A stretch of DNA of 34,113 bases from the NCBI GenBank assembly GCA_018826515.1, contig JAHKAM010000079.1, positions 1-34,113 of the forward strand, written 5' to 3'. Below the pieces are notes generated by a model. That model saw only the letters and a list, made by a program, of their open reading frames with translations. It did not search any database and was not told the origin of the DNA. This DNA is from Alphaproteobacteria bacterium. Its GTDB lineage: Bacteria > Pseudomonadota > Alphaproteobacteria > Caulobacterales > Caulobacteraceae. Of the stretch, positions 27,032 to 33,454 are shown in pieces. The position numbers and the translations under genes were made by a program. Position 1 is the stretch's first letter; each line of letters starts with the position of its first letter.

Positions 27032-27045
27032 CGTAACCGGTTACA
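27032..27045. promoter_or_regulatory. LacI-type operator upstream of the transporter ATPase gene
   Basis: CGTAACCGGTTACA contains the perfect 12-base palindrome GTAACCGGTTAC (27033-27044). It matches the site before lacI (13775-13788) at 12 of 14 positions and lies 36 bases upstream of the ATPase start. It is most simply read as a second binding site of the LacI regulator encoded at 13897-14985. Confidence 0.75.
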
Positions 27046-27103
27046 GGCCCCGATCAAGCGCGGTGTCACGCGATCACGACATTTGATCCGGGAGGGGAGA
27101 TGA

Positions 27104-27148
27104 TGGTGGATGCGACAGGGATTGAACCTGTGACCCCCTCGGTGTGAA
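27104..27148 (-). other. att site: 3' fragment of tRNA-Val(CAC)
   Basis: On the minus strand this reads as the 3' part of a tRNA: an anticodon loop TTCACAC (anticodon CAC), then GGGGTC, a T arm pairing ACAGG with CCTGT around TTCAATC, the acceptor strand CGCATCC, discriminator A and CCA. No D arm or 5' acceptor strand (expected GGATGCG) follows, so it is not a functional gene. A tRNA tail beside an integrase marks one end of an integrated element. Its orientation implies the element runs to the right. Confidence 0.8.
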
Positions 27149-27155
27149 GCGCCTC

Positions 27156-27338
27156 AAAGGTAATTTCAGGACATTTCATGGCTGTGCATAACTCGATAAG
27201 TCTCGGAAAAACGGAGATTTAATTTTTCAGCGTTTTTCTTGCTTTTTCGCGAAATTCTGCATCGTCTGCCCCACTGGTGCCCCAGAAAATGCTAGTCTGG
27301 GTGGCGTTTGATTTGCAGCGCAGGCGCGAGGAGAGCGC
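27156..27338. other. AT-rich control region of the second integrase
   Basis: This stretch is much richer in A and T than its surroundings. It contains GAAAAACG (27206-27213) facing CGTTTTTC (27231-27238), and CATAACTCG at 27187-27195, which equals part of the palindromes at 29357-29424. It probably holds the integrase promoter and recombinase arm or accessory sites. No gene is seen. Confidence 0.4.
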
Positions 27339-28865
27339 GTGGTGGCCCGCCTTCAACTTAGCACGGACCGCCAGATCGCGGCCCTGAAACCCGCTGACCA
27401 GGTCTATGAAATGTCCGTCGGCGACAGTCGCGGGCTCGGGGTTCGTGTCTTTCCAACCGGGCTGAAACAGTTCGAATTCCGCTATGTCGCTACGAACGGC
27501 ACGCGGCGGCGTCTTTGCCTCGGGGCCTATCCGGATCTGTCGCTCGCCAAGGCCCGATCCAAAGTCGCCGCATTGCGGATCGCGGTGGTGGACGGGGGCG
27601 ATCCCGTCGCGGAGATGACCGCGGCCCGTGAGCGGGCGCGAACCGGCGAGACCCTCGATGAGCTGGCCGAGGCCTATTGGCAGGCGGCGACGGTCGGACT
27701 TCACGGGGGACGCCGCCGGCCCAAGCGAGACGTCACCCTCAACAACGAACGCCAGACCTGGCGCAACCATATTCAGCCGCGGCTGGGGTCACGACCGTTC
27801 ACGGAGATCCGCCGCGCGGACGTCAAGATATTCATGCGGACCCTGGTGACCGAGACCGGCATGGCGGCCGCCAGCGTGGCGTCGATCGGCTCCCTGCTTC
27901 ACGCGGTTCTGGGCTTCGCGGTGCTCGAGGAGCGGATCGAGGCCAATCCCGCGCTCGGTTTGGCCCGGCCACTGGCGCTGACTCCGCGTGAACGCATGTT
28001 TGACGACGCGGCCTTGAGAACGCTCTGGGACGCGGCGTCGGAGGCATCGGTGCCACGCGCCCCGGGTGAAAAGACGGCGGGCGTCCATGCCCGCCTGGAA
28101 TCGGTCATGGGACTGGCGATCCAGCTGTTGATGCTGACCCTGACCCGCCGCACCGAGGTCGCCGGAGCCCTCAAGACCGAGTTCGACCGCGCCGCGAAAA
28201 TCTGGACGATCCCGTCCGAGCGGGCCAAGGCCAGACATCAGCACGTCGTACCTCTGGGGGCCGATGCGCTGGAGATCCTGGACGTGGCCTGGGCGCTTGA
28301 TCCGGGCAGTCCCTATCTCTTCCCGTCCGCCAAATCTCCCGGCCAACACCTGGATCCGCATGCCATCACCCGCGCATTCGCGCGGACCTGCACGCGCAGA
28401 AAACTGGCGGTAGGCTCACCCCACGACGTCAGACGGTCCGGCGCGACGACGTTGACCGGCCGCTACGGCGTCAGCCGCTTTGTGGTCGGGCTGGTGCTCG
28501 GACATACGCCCAATGAAGGGGCAGCGGTCACCAGCGTGTATGATCGCCACACCTATGTGCCGGAAAAGCGGGCGGCGCTGGAGTTGTGGGCGAACCACCT
28601 CGTCCGGCCCGGGAATGCCGTCGTACCCACCACCGAGGCTTCGACGGGCGGGGTCAATACGCATGTCGGCGAAGCCAAGGCGAGGGCATTGGCCCTGTGT
28701 CAGAAGGGAGAGCTGCATGAGGCGGTGCTGTCGATCTGCATGGACCTGTCGCGTCATCCGGACACTGCCAGTCCGCATCTGGCGATCCTCGGCAAGGTCG
28801 GCCTCGAACGCGCCGCCGCAGGATCCCGCGCGCAGGTCGAGGACTGGATCAGTGGCTTCCGATAA
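27339..28865 (+). CDS. tyrosine recombinase, P4-type integrase (tRNA-Val island)
   Basis: This 508-residue integrase probably targets tRNA-Val. Residues 8-90 form a DUF4102 arm-binding domain (GLGVRVFPTGLKQFEFRY, LGAYPDLSLAKAR). The core-binding domain is about 105-210. The catalytic domain shows R270 (TLTRRTEVAG), H362-x-x-R365 (PHDVRRSGAT), H389 (LGHTPN) and Y401 (VYDRHTY). The GTG start at 27339 follows GAGGAG. Unlike the integrase of the first island it carries about 75 extra residues after the normal end, with a helical segment (ALALCQKGELHEAVLSI) of unknown role. The two integrases are clearly different proteins. No inactivating change is seen. Confidence 0.93.
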   Translation: MVARLQLSTDRQIAALKPADQVYEMSVGDSRGLGVRVFPTGLKQFEFRYVATNGTRRRLCLGAYPDLSLAKARSKVAALRIAVVDGGDPVAEMTAARERARTGETLDELAEAYWQAATVGLHGGRRRPKRDVTLNNERQTWRNHIQPRLGSRPFTEIRRADVKIFMRTLVTETGMAAASVASIGSLLHAVLGFAVLEERIEANPALGLARPLALTPRERMFDDAALRTLWDAASEASVPRAPGEKTAGVHARLESVMGLAIQLLMLTLTRRTEVAGALKTEFDRAAKIWTIPSERAKARHQHVVPLGADALEILDVAWALDPGSPYLFPSAKSPGQHLDPHAITRAFARTCTRRKLAVGSPHDVRRSGATTLTGRYGVSRFVVGLVLGHTPNEGAAVTSVYDRHTYVPEKRAALELWANHLVRPGNAVVPTTEASTGGVNTHVGEAKARALALCQKGELHEAVLSICMDLSRHPDTASPHLAILGKVGLERAAAGSRAQVEDWISGFR

Positions 28866-29079
28866 ACCTTGAGAGGACCGCCCGGGCCGCGTCGTCCGCG
28901 CCGGTCCGAGCCCGGGCGTCGGAGGTCTGCCCCGTGCGCTGCGGCGTCCGAGACTTCGTCGGCAGCATCCTGACGATATTTCCGTTGCCCGTCAGTCCTG
29001 CCTGCTCGGCTTCACCGGGCGGCTAAAGGACGTCAGGATGCGGCACCCGTTGGATGGGATTCTCCCGCCGGAGCATGAG
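28866..29079. other. short non-coding gap after the integrase
   Basis: The gap of about 210 bases holds an unproven 39-codon minus-strand frame (28849-28968) and a chance-level inverted pair (GCATCCTGACG at 28965 and CGTCAGGATGC at 29031). I see no gene I can support. Confidence 0.35.
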
Positions 29080-29256
29080 CTAGGCCTCGACCTCGGCGAG
29101 ATCCCACACCACACAGCACGGCGTGAGCGCAAACTGACGCGGGAACTGTCTCCGCTGCTCCATCTCCCAGATGGTGCTGTTGGCCAGCGGCACGATCTGG
29201 CGCAATTCCGTCTTCTTGATCATGCGTCGGAGGCGCGGCTCGCCGTTGTCGCCCAT
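29080..29256 (-). CDS. short AlpA-like regulator, probably truncated by a nonsense codon
   Basis: This 58-residue frame begins MGDNGEPRLRRMIKKTELRQ and continues IVPLANSTIWEMEQRRQFPR. This is a clear AlpA helix-turn-helix and wing start, ending CCVVWDLAEVEA. AlpA proteins normally continue at this point with Trp and a last helix. Here the codon is TAG, one base from TGG, and the frame after it reads on as LMLRRENPIQRV. The gene therefore looks prematurely ended, though the DNA-binding core is complete. It faces the integrase and lies about 100 bases downstream of paired palindromes, which may be its operator. It is probably the excision or control factor of the second island. Confidence 0.7.
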   Translation of the reverse strand: MGDNGEPRLRRMIKKTELRQIVPLANSTIWEMEQRRQFPRQFALTPCCVVWDLAEVEA

Positions 29257-29356
29257 TGGATCCGGTCCCTCCCGGATTCGGGTGGTAATCGAAAGCTTCG
29301 TCTCAAACTACCGGTAAGCTTAGCGGGTAGATCGAGGCGCGTTGATTGTCGAGGTT

Positions 29357-29384
29357 CATAACTCGCCAGTTCTGGCGAGTTATG
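29357..29384. promoter_or_regulatory. operator-like perfect palindrome 1
   Basis: CATAACTCGCCAG (29357-29369) and CTGGCGAGTTATG (29372-29384) are perfect 13-base inverted arms separated by TT. The length is far beyond chance for this window. It lies upstream of the minus-strand AlpA-like gene and has a near-copy 41 bases away, as expected for a dimeric regulator with two operators. Confidence 0.75.
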
Positions 29385-29398
29385 CTGACTTTCCATCG

Positions 29399-29424
29399 AT
29401 AACTCGTCAGAAGTGGCGAGTTAT
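29399..29424. promoter_or_regulatory. operator-like palindrome 2
   Basis: ATAACTCGTCA and TGGCGAGTTAT form 11-base inverted arms with one mismatch and a 4-base spacer. The half-site is that of palindrome 1. The centres are 41 bases apart, close to four helical turns, so bound dimers would lie on the same DNA face. Confidence 0.7.
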
Positions 29425-29699
29425 GCATACTCCCGGACAATGGTCGGACTAACGAGGAAGCCATGAGGGCTTCAGCCTTCTGATTGGCCGGCCGCGACAC
29501 TCGGAGCGGTCAGCGGCACTCCACCGCGAGATGCCGAGCGCGTGAACCGGTCGCAACTGGCTTCTCACGGATTCACGGTCGATCCCACCGGTCACGCCGA
29601 CGATGGTCGCATGCGCCGCCGTTCCGACGCGCCAGACGTGAAGGTCTGTGATTCAAGCCTCGCGTGGGCCGTTACGACCAACGCGCCGCGGCGCTCGGA

Positions 29700-31640
29700 T
29701 CATCGTGCTACGGCCGCGTCGGGTCCGGCACCGGATGTGCGGACGAAGCCGATCGCCAGAATGGCGATCGTGACGAGCTGGACACCCAGTCCTTCGAGCG
29801 TGGGATAGAGGCCGAGGATTTCAACGCGCGGAACCCATGAGACCGGGTGCACGTCAATCCATCCCGCCTCCTGCAGGGCCGCGACACCTTTTCCGACCAG
29901 CACGACCGACAGGACGGCCATGAGGATCGAACTCCACGAGAAGAACCGGCCGATCGGCAGGCGTTTGCTGTAGGCCAGCAGCGCCCAGGCGATCACCGCC
30001 AGGATCGCCACGGCGGTCAGGGCACCGGCCAGCATGCCGACATGGCCGCCCTGGCTCCAGATCGCCGCATAGAACAGGATGGTCTCGAACACCTCCCGGT
30101 AGACCACGACGAAGGCGAGCAGGAACAGGAACCAGGCCGACCGCCTCGAGAGGGCCTTGGACAGCTTGTCGCGGATATAGCTCTGCCAGGCGTCGGCATG
30201 CGACTTGCCGTGCATCCAGATACCGACAGAGACGAGCACGACAGCAGCCAGAAGTGAGCCGAACCCTTCGGTGAGCTCCCGGCTGGCGCCGCTGATGGAG
30301 ATGAAGAAGGTTGCGGCCGCCCAGGTGGCGCCGCCGGCGACCAGCGCGGCCACCCATCCGCCGTGGACGTAGCGCAGCACCTCTGGCCGTTCGGCCTTCC
30401 TGAGGAAGGCGATCATCGCCACCACGATGAGCAGAGCTTCCAGTCCCTCACGCAGCAGAATGGTTAAGGCGCCGAGGAAGCTGGCGAGATTGTTCGCCTC
30501 CTGAGGCGCGAGCGCCCGCTCGGCCGTGTCAAACAGGGCGTTCAGACGGGCGACCCTCTCCGCGACTTCTTCGGCGGGCGCGCCCTTGCTGATCGAGGCG
30601 CGCAACGCGGTCATGGCCGTCTCGATCCGGCGCAGCAGTGCCCCGTCACGGGCACCGAGCGCGGGCTCCACCGGTTCGAAGCCGTCGAGATAGGCCGACA
30701 GCGCCAGGTCCGTGGCGGCCTTGCGGTCGCCGCGATGATAGGCCGCCTCGCTTTCCGCGAGGCGCGTTCGCGCCAGGGTCAGGGTCGCCCCCTCGGGACG
30801 CGCCGTCGCCTCGGGGTGACGGCGAAGATAGGCCGTCACCGCACGTGCCTTCGTCTCGCCGATCCGGCTCGCCAGATCCGCCGGCGTGGCCGTGGCGACG
30901 GCGGCCAGATCGGGGTAGGCGACGCGGAGCGCCGGGTCGGCCTTCCAGAGGCGCTCGCCTTCGGCGGCTTCGGCGTCAGTGAAGGCGAAGCGGCTGACAT
31001 AGAAGGCCAGGGCCCAACGATCCTCTGCCGGCAAATGGGCGAAGCTGGCCATCGCCGTCCCGTCTAGCCCCTGGTCGATCACCTGGTAGAGACCGAACAC
31101 GCTGCGTTGGCGGGCGCGTTCCACGTCGGCGAAGGCGATCGGAGGCGGATCGAGTCCTTCCGCGCCCGCGCCGTCGGCGCGGCCGGTCGCGCCATGACAG
31201 ACTGCGCACTGTTCGGCATAGAGCGTCGCGCCCTTCGTCAGATCGGGCGGAAATGAGGGTGCCAGCGGGCTCGGATAGGCCGTCAAGACGGCACCGGCCA
31301 GGGTTCTGGCCTGATCTCCCACGACCTGCGGGTCGGCCCTGTCGCGGATCGCCGCCTGCAGGGCGACCGCGTCGCGCACCAGGCCGGCCTTGGCCGGATG
31401 GGGCGGCAAAGCGTCAAGACGCGTCCGGATCTGGCTGCCAAACTCGACCATCTCGCCGTATTCGGCCGGATTGATCACCTGGCCGTTCGCCACAGCGCCG
31501 GCGTAGTCGACCGAGACGTAGTCGAGCAGCCGCCAGGCGACCTGGGCCTCCGAGGCGGTGGGGAGCTGAGCGAGAGCGGGTGTGGTCAGCCCCAGCGCGA
31601 ATAGCAGGGCGAGCAGACGGAACAGGGGTTGCATGGGCAT
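29700..31640 (-). CDS. cytochrome c-FTR1 family metal permease (PbrT-like)
   Basis: This 646-residue membrane protein combines a signal peptide (about 1-24, ending PALA), a periplasmic helical region, and a cytochrome c domain with heme motif CAVCH (145-149). A further periplasmic stretch precedes a seven-helix FTR1 permease domain from about residue 385. The permease motifs are REGLE (397-401) and REVFE (515-519), the acidic metal-relay residues of iron permeases. Cytochrome c-FTR1 fusions include PbrT, the lead-uptake protein of lead-resistance operons, and iron importers. The neighbouring lspA and merR genes favour the PbrT reading. It is the last gene of the lspA-merR-ftr1 unit, 50 bases after merR. 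Pb versus Fe specificity cannot be read from the sequence. Confidence 0.85.
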   Translation of the reverse strand: MPMQPLFRLLALLFALGLTTPALAQLPTASEAQVAWRLLDYVSVDYAGAVANGQVINPAEYGEMVEFGSQIRTRLDALPPHPAKAGLVRDAVALQAAIRDRADPQVVGDQARTLAGAVLTAYPSPLAPSFPPDLTKGATLYAEQCAVCHGATGRADGAGAEGLDPPPIAFADVERARQRSVFGLYQVIDQGLDGTAMASFAHLPAEDRWALAFYVSRFAFTDAEAAEGERLWKADPALRVAYPDLAAVATATPADLASRIGETKARAVTAYLRRHPEATARPEGATLTLARTRLAESEAAYHRGDRKAATDLALSAYLDGFEPVEPALGARDGALLRRIETAMTALRASISKGAPAEEVAERVARLNALFDTAERALAPQEANNLASFLGALTILLREGLEALLIVVAMIAFLRKAERPEVLRYVHGGWVAALVAGGATWAAATFFISISGASRELTEGFGSLLAAVVLVSVGIWMHGKSHADAWQSYIRDKLSKALSRRSAWFLFLLAFVVVYREVFETILFYAAIWSQGGHVGMLAGALTAVAILAVIAWALLAYSKRLPIGRFFSWSSILMAVLSVVLVGKGVAALQEAGWIDVHPVSWVPRVEILGLYPTLEGLGVQLVTIAILAIGFVRTSGAGPDAAVAR

Positions 31641-31690
31641 GGCCAGTTAGGAATGGCTCGCATTAGCAGTTGGCGGAGGGGCTGTCGCGC

Positions 31691-32125
31691 TCAAAGCGAC
31701 GTCGTGTGGTCGTGAAGGGCTTCGATCACCTTGCAGGCGGAGACCTGGCCGCCGGCGCATTCCGCCGTCATCCGGGAGAGCTCGCGCTGCAGTGCCTTGA
31801 GCTGCGCGATCTTCTGTTTCACCTCCGCGAGATGACGCTCGGCGATGGCGTTCGCCTGGGCGCACGGGCGATCCGGATGATCGGACAGATCGAGCAAGGA
31901 ACGGATCGCGTTCAGATCGAATCCCAACTGACGTGCATGCCTGATGAATGACAGGCGGCGTTCCGCCCCATCATCATACATCCTCCGATCGCTTGCGGTC
32001 CGGGGCGGCGCGGGGAGCAGTCCGATCTCCTCATAGAAGCGAATAGTCGGGACCTTGACGCCTGTGGCGGCGGCGAGCTTGCCGATCGGACGCAGTCCGG
32101 ACGCAGCGGGAGAGGGCAGGGTCAT
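31691..32125 (-). CDS. MerR-family heavy-metal regulator (PbrR/CadR/ZntR-like)
   Basis: This 144-residue activator has the MerR winged helix at its start (IGKLAAATGVKVPTIRFYEE, IGLLPAPPRT), a long dimerisation helix and a C-terminal metal loop. Cysteines C88, C123 and C131 (DRPCAQAN; ECAGGQVSACKV) match the three-cysteine layout of divalent-metal sensors, in which one Cys comes from the partner subunit. The ATG (32125) overlaps the lspA stop as ATGA, so the regulator is made from the operon it controls. Two MerR-type promoters at 32671-32701 and 32752-32782 are its probable targets. Pb(II), Cd(II) or Zn(II) are possible; Pb is favoured by the neighbours. Confidence 0.87.
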   Translation of the reverse strand: MTLPSPAASGLRPIGKLAAATGVKVPTIRFYEEIGLLPAPPRTASDRRMYDDGAERRLSFIRHARQLGFDLNAIRSLLDLSDHPDRPCAQANAIAERHLAEVKQKIAQLKALQRELSRMTAECAGGQVSACKVIEALHDHTTSL

Positions 32126-32646
32126 CGCGCGGCGCGCCCCATGGTCGAGGGGGCGGTCTGGACGGTCGCCCCTCTGACCGGCAGCAGAAGCAGTCCCACG
32201 CCGCAGACAATGGCTGCATCTGCCAGATTGAACGTCGGCCAGTGGGCGGCACCCCAATGCAGGTCGATAAAGTCAGTCACCGCGCCGAAGCGCAGACGGT
32301 CAAGCAGGTTTCCCGCCGCCCCGCCGACCAGAAGGCTCCCGGCGACCGCCGTCATGGCGGTTCGCGTCCGCCAGATCCAGACCAGCAGCGCGCCGATGAT
32401 CAGTGCCGTCACGCCGCTGAGCGTCCAGCGTCCCGCCGCGCCTGAGTCCGCGAACAGGCCGAACGTGACGCCTGGATTGAACCCCAGACGCAGCGATAGG
32501 AAGGGTGTGAGTTCCATCGCGGTATCGAGCCGGACGCGGGCCAGCGCCTTGGCCGCCTGGTCGAAGGTCGTGATCAGCGCCGCCAGTCCGAAGGCCATCG
32601 CCTGCAGGCCACCGGGGCCGCGCCGTGTCGAGGGTACTGTGATCAT
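32122..32646 (-). CDS. lspA: lipoprotein signal peptidase II (LspA/PbrC-like)
   Basis: This 174-residue inner-membrane aspartic peptidase removes signal peptides from prolipoproteins. All conserved boxes are visible: DQAAK (29-33), FNPGVTFGLF (57-66), GGAAGNLLDRLRFG with catalytic D116, VTDFIDLHW, and WPTFNLAD with catalytic D143. ATG 32646 is preferred because GGAGACC precedes it; the frame is open a further eleven codons. Its position first in a metal operon with MerR and FTR1 matches lead-resistance modules, where an LspA-type protein (PbrC) accompanies the phosphatase PbrB. No pbrB is seen here. The housekeeping lspA is expected elsewhere. Confidence 0.92.
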   Translation of the reverse strand: MITVPSTRRGPGGLQAMAFGLAALITTFDQAAKALARVRLDTAMELTPFLSLRLGFNPGVTFGLFADSGAAGRWTLSGVTALIIGALLVWIWRTRTAMTAVAGSLLVGGAAGNLLDRLRFGAVTDFIDLHWGAAHWPTFNLADAAIVCGVGLLLLPVRGATVQTAPSTMGRAAR

Positions 32647-32670
32647 GAGGTCTCCTGTAAGTCCCGGCCT

Positions 32671-32701
32671 CTTGTGCATCCTCTAGCTACTAGAGGATCA
32701 A
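32671..32701 (-). promoter_or_regulatory. MerR-type promoter/operator for lspA-merR-ftr1
   Basis: On the minus strand a -35 box TTGATC (32701-32696) overlaps a perfect palindrome, with arms ATCCTCTAG and CTAGAGGAT around a 3-base centre (32678-32698). A weak -10 candidate CACAAG lies 19 bases from the -35 box. The overlong spacer filled by a palindrome is the hallmark of MerR-activated promoters. Confidence 0.82.
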
Positions 32702-32751
32702 GCCCGTTTTCGTCACGGCGGCCGTCCAGGGGGCCACGATGCATTTTTGTC

Positions 32752-32782
32752 TTGATCCTCCAGCGACTGGAGCATGCATCCT
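32752..32782 (+). promoter_or_regulatory. MerR-type promoter/operator for the CDF transporter gene
   Basis: TTGATC (32752-32757) is followed by the near-palindrome ATCCTCCAG/CTGGAGCAT with centre CGA (32755-32775). A weak -10 candidate CATCCT lies 19 bases from the -35 box. It has the same layout and -35 sequence as the divergent promoter at 32671-32701, indicating control by the same MerR protein. Confidence 0.75.
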
Positions 32783-32803
32783 TGGGGTAACAGGTGGTGC
32801 TCC

Positions 32804-33454
32804 ATGAATGAACGACCCTCATCTTCTGAACTGGCAGCCTCGGGCTGTGACTGCGGCGAGACCGTCAAGTTCGACGGCTCCACCCCGGTCTACCGCCGCA
32901 TCCTGATGGCGGTGATCGCCATCAACGGGACCGCCTTCGTCGCCATAGCCGGTGGTGCGGCCTTGCAGGGCTCAGCGTCCCTGGGCGCCAACGCCCTCGA
33001 CTTCCTGGCCGACGCCGCCACCTACGGCATCAGCCTGGCCGTGATCGGTCGCTCGGTCGCTGTGCGGTCCGGCGCCGCCCTGATCAAAGGTGCCAGCCTC
33101 GCAGCCCTCGCGCTGTTCATCCTCGGCTACGCGATCTGGCGCGCCACCTCCGGAGCGCCGCCCGAAGGGTTTGTCATCACCGGCCTTGGCGTCCTGGGCT
33201 TCTTCGCCAACGCGCTGGCCGCACTCCTGCTGGTCCGCCACCGCGAGGGCGACGCCAACGTCCGCTCGGTCTGGCTTTGCACGCGCAACGATCTGACCCA
33301 GAGCCTGGTGGTGGCCGCGACGGGTCTGGCCGTCTGGCTCACCGCCTCCCGTTGGCCCGATCTCATCGCCGGCGCGATCCTGGCGGTGGTTTTTCTGCAG
33401 TCGGCCTGGTCGATCCTGAAACAGTCCCGCGCAGAGCTGAGGGCCGCGGCGTGA
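32804..33454 (+). CDS. CDF-like cation efflux transporter, short form
   Basis: This 216-residue inner-membrane protein has five or six helices and resembles cation diffusion facilitators. The metal-site aspartates of helix 2 are visible in ALDFLADAATYG (D66, D70). Helix 5 reads LCTRNDLTQSLVV, with C159 where the usual HxxxD histidine should be, followed by D163. The N-terminus has a CDC pair (C15, C17) that may bind metal. The usual C-terminal cytoplasmic domain is missing, since standard CDF proteins have about 300 residues. ATG 32804 follows AGGTGG and a MerR-type promoter, so it is probably metal-induced. Export of Pb, Cd or Zn is inferred. Confidence 0.75.
   Translation: MNERPSSSELAASGCDCGETVKFDGSTPVYRRILMAVIAINGTAFVAIAGGAALQGSASLGANALDFLADAATYGISLAVIGRSVAVRSGAALIKGASLAALALFILGYAIWRATSGAPPEGFVITGLGVLGFFANALAALLLVRHREGDANVRSVWLCTRNDLTQSLVVAATGLAVWLTASRWPDLIAGAILAVVFLQSAWSILKQSRAELRAAA

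Larger units (their letters stand above)
29257..29699. other. control region and unassigned DNA between alpA-like gene and FTR1 permease
   Basis: The first part carries two palindromes (29357-29384 and 29399-29424) in an AT-rich patch. The remainder to 29699 is GC-rich and shows no frame with a convincing start, ribosome site or recognisable family. It may be the scar of a lost gene. Confidence 0.4.

Noticed and set aside
27104..27180. A complete tRNA-Val gene
   Set aside because: Only the anticodon loop, variable region, T arm and 3' acceptor strand are present; no D arm or GGATGCG 5' strand follows.
28849..28968. A 39-codon minus-strand gene ending inside the integrase gene
   Set aside because: It has no recognisable family and only a weak ribosome site, and it overlaps the integrase end.
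28965..29041. 11-base inverted repeat GCATCCTGACG / CGTCAGGATGC
   Set aside because: About one such pair within 100 bases is expected by chance in a window of this size, and the flanks do not extend it.
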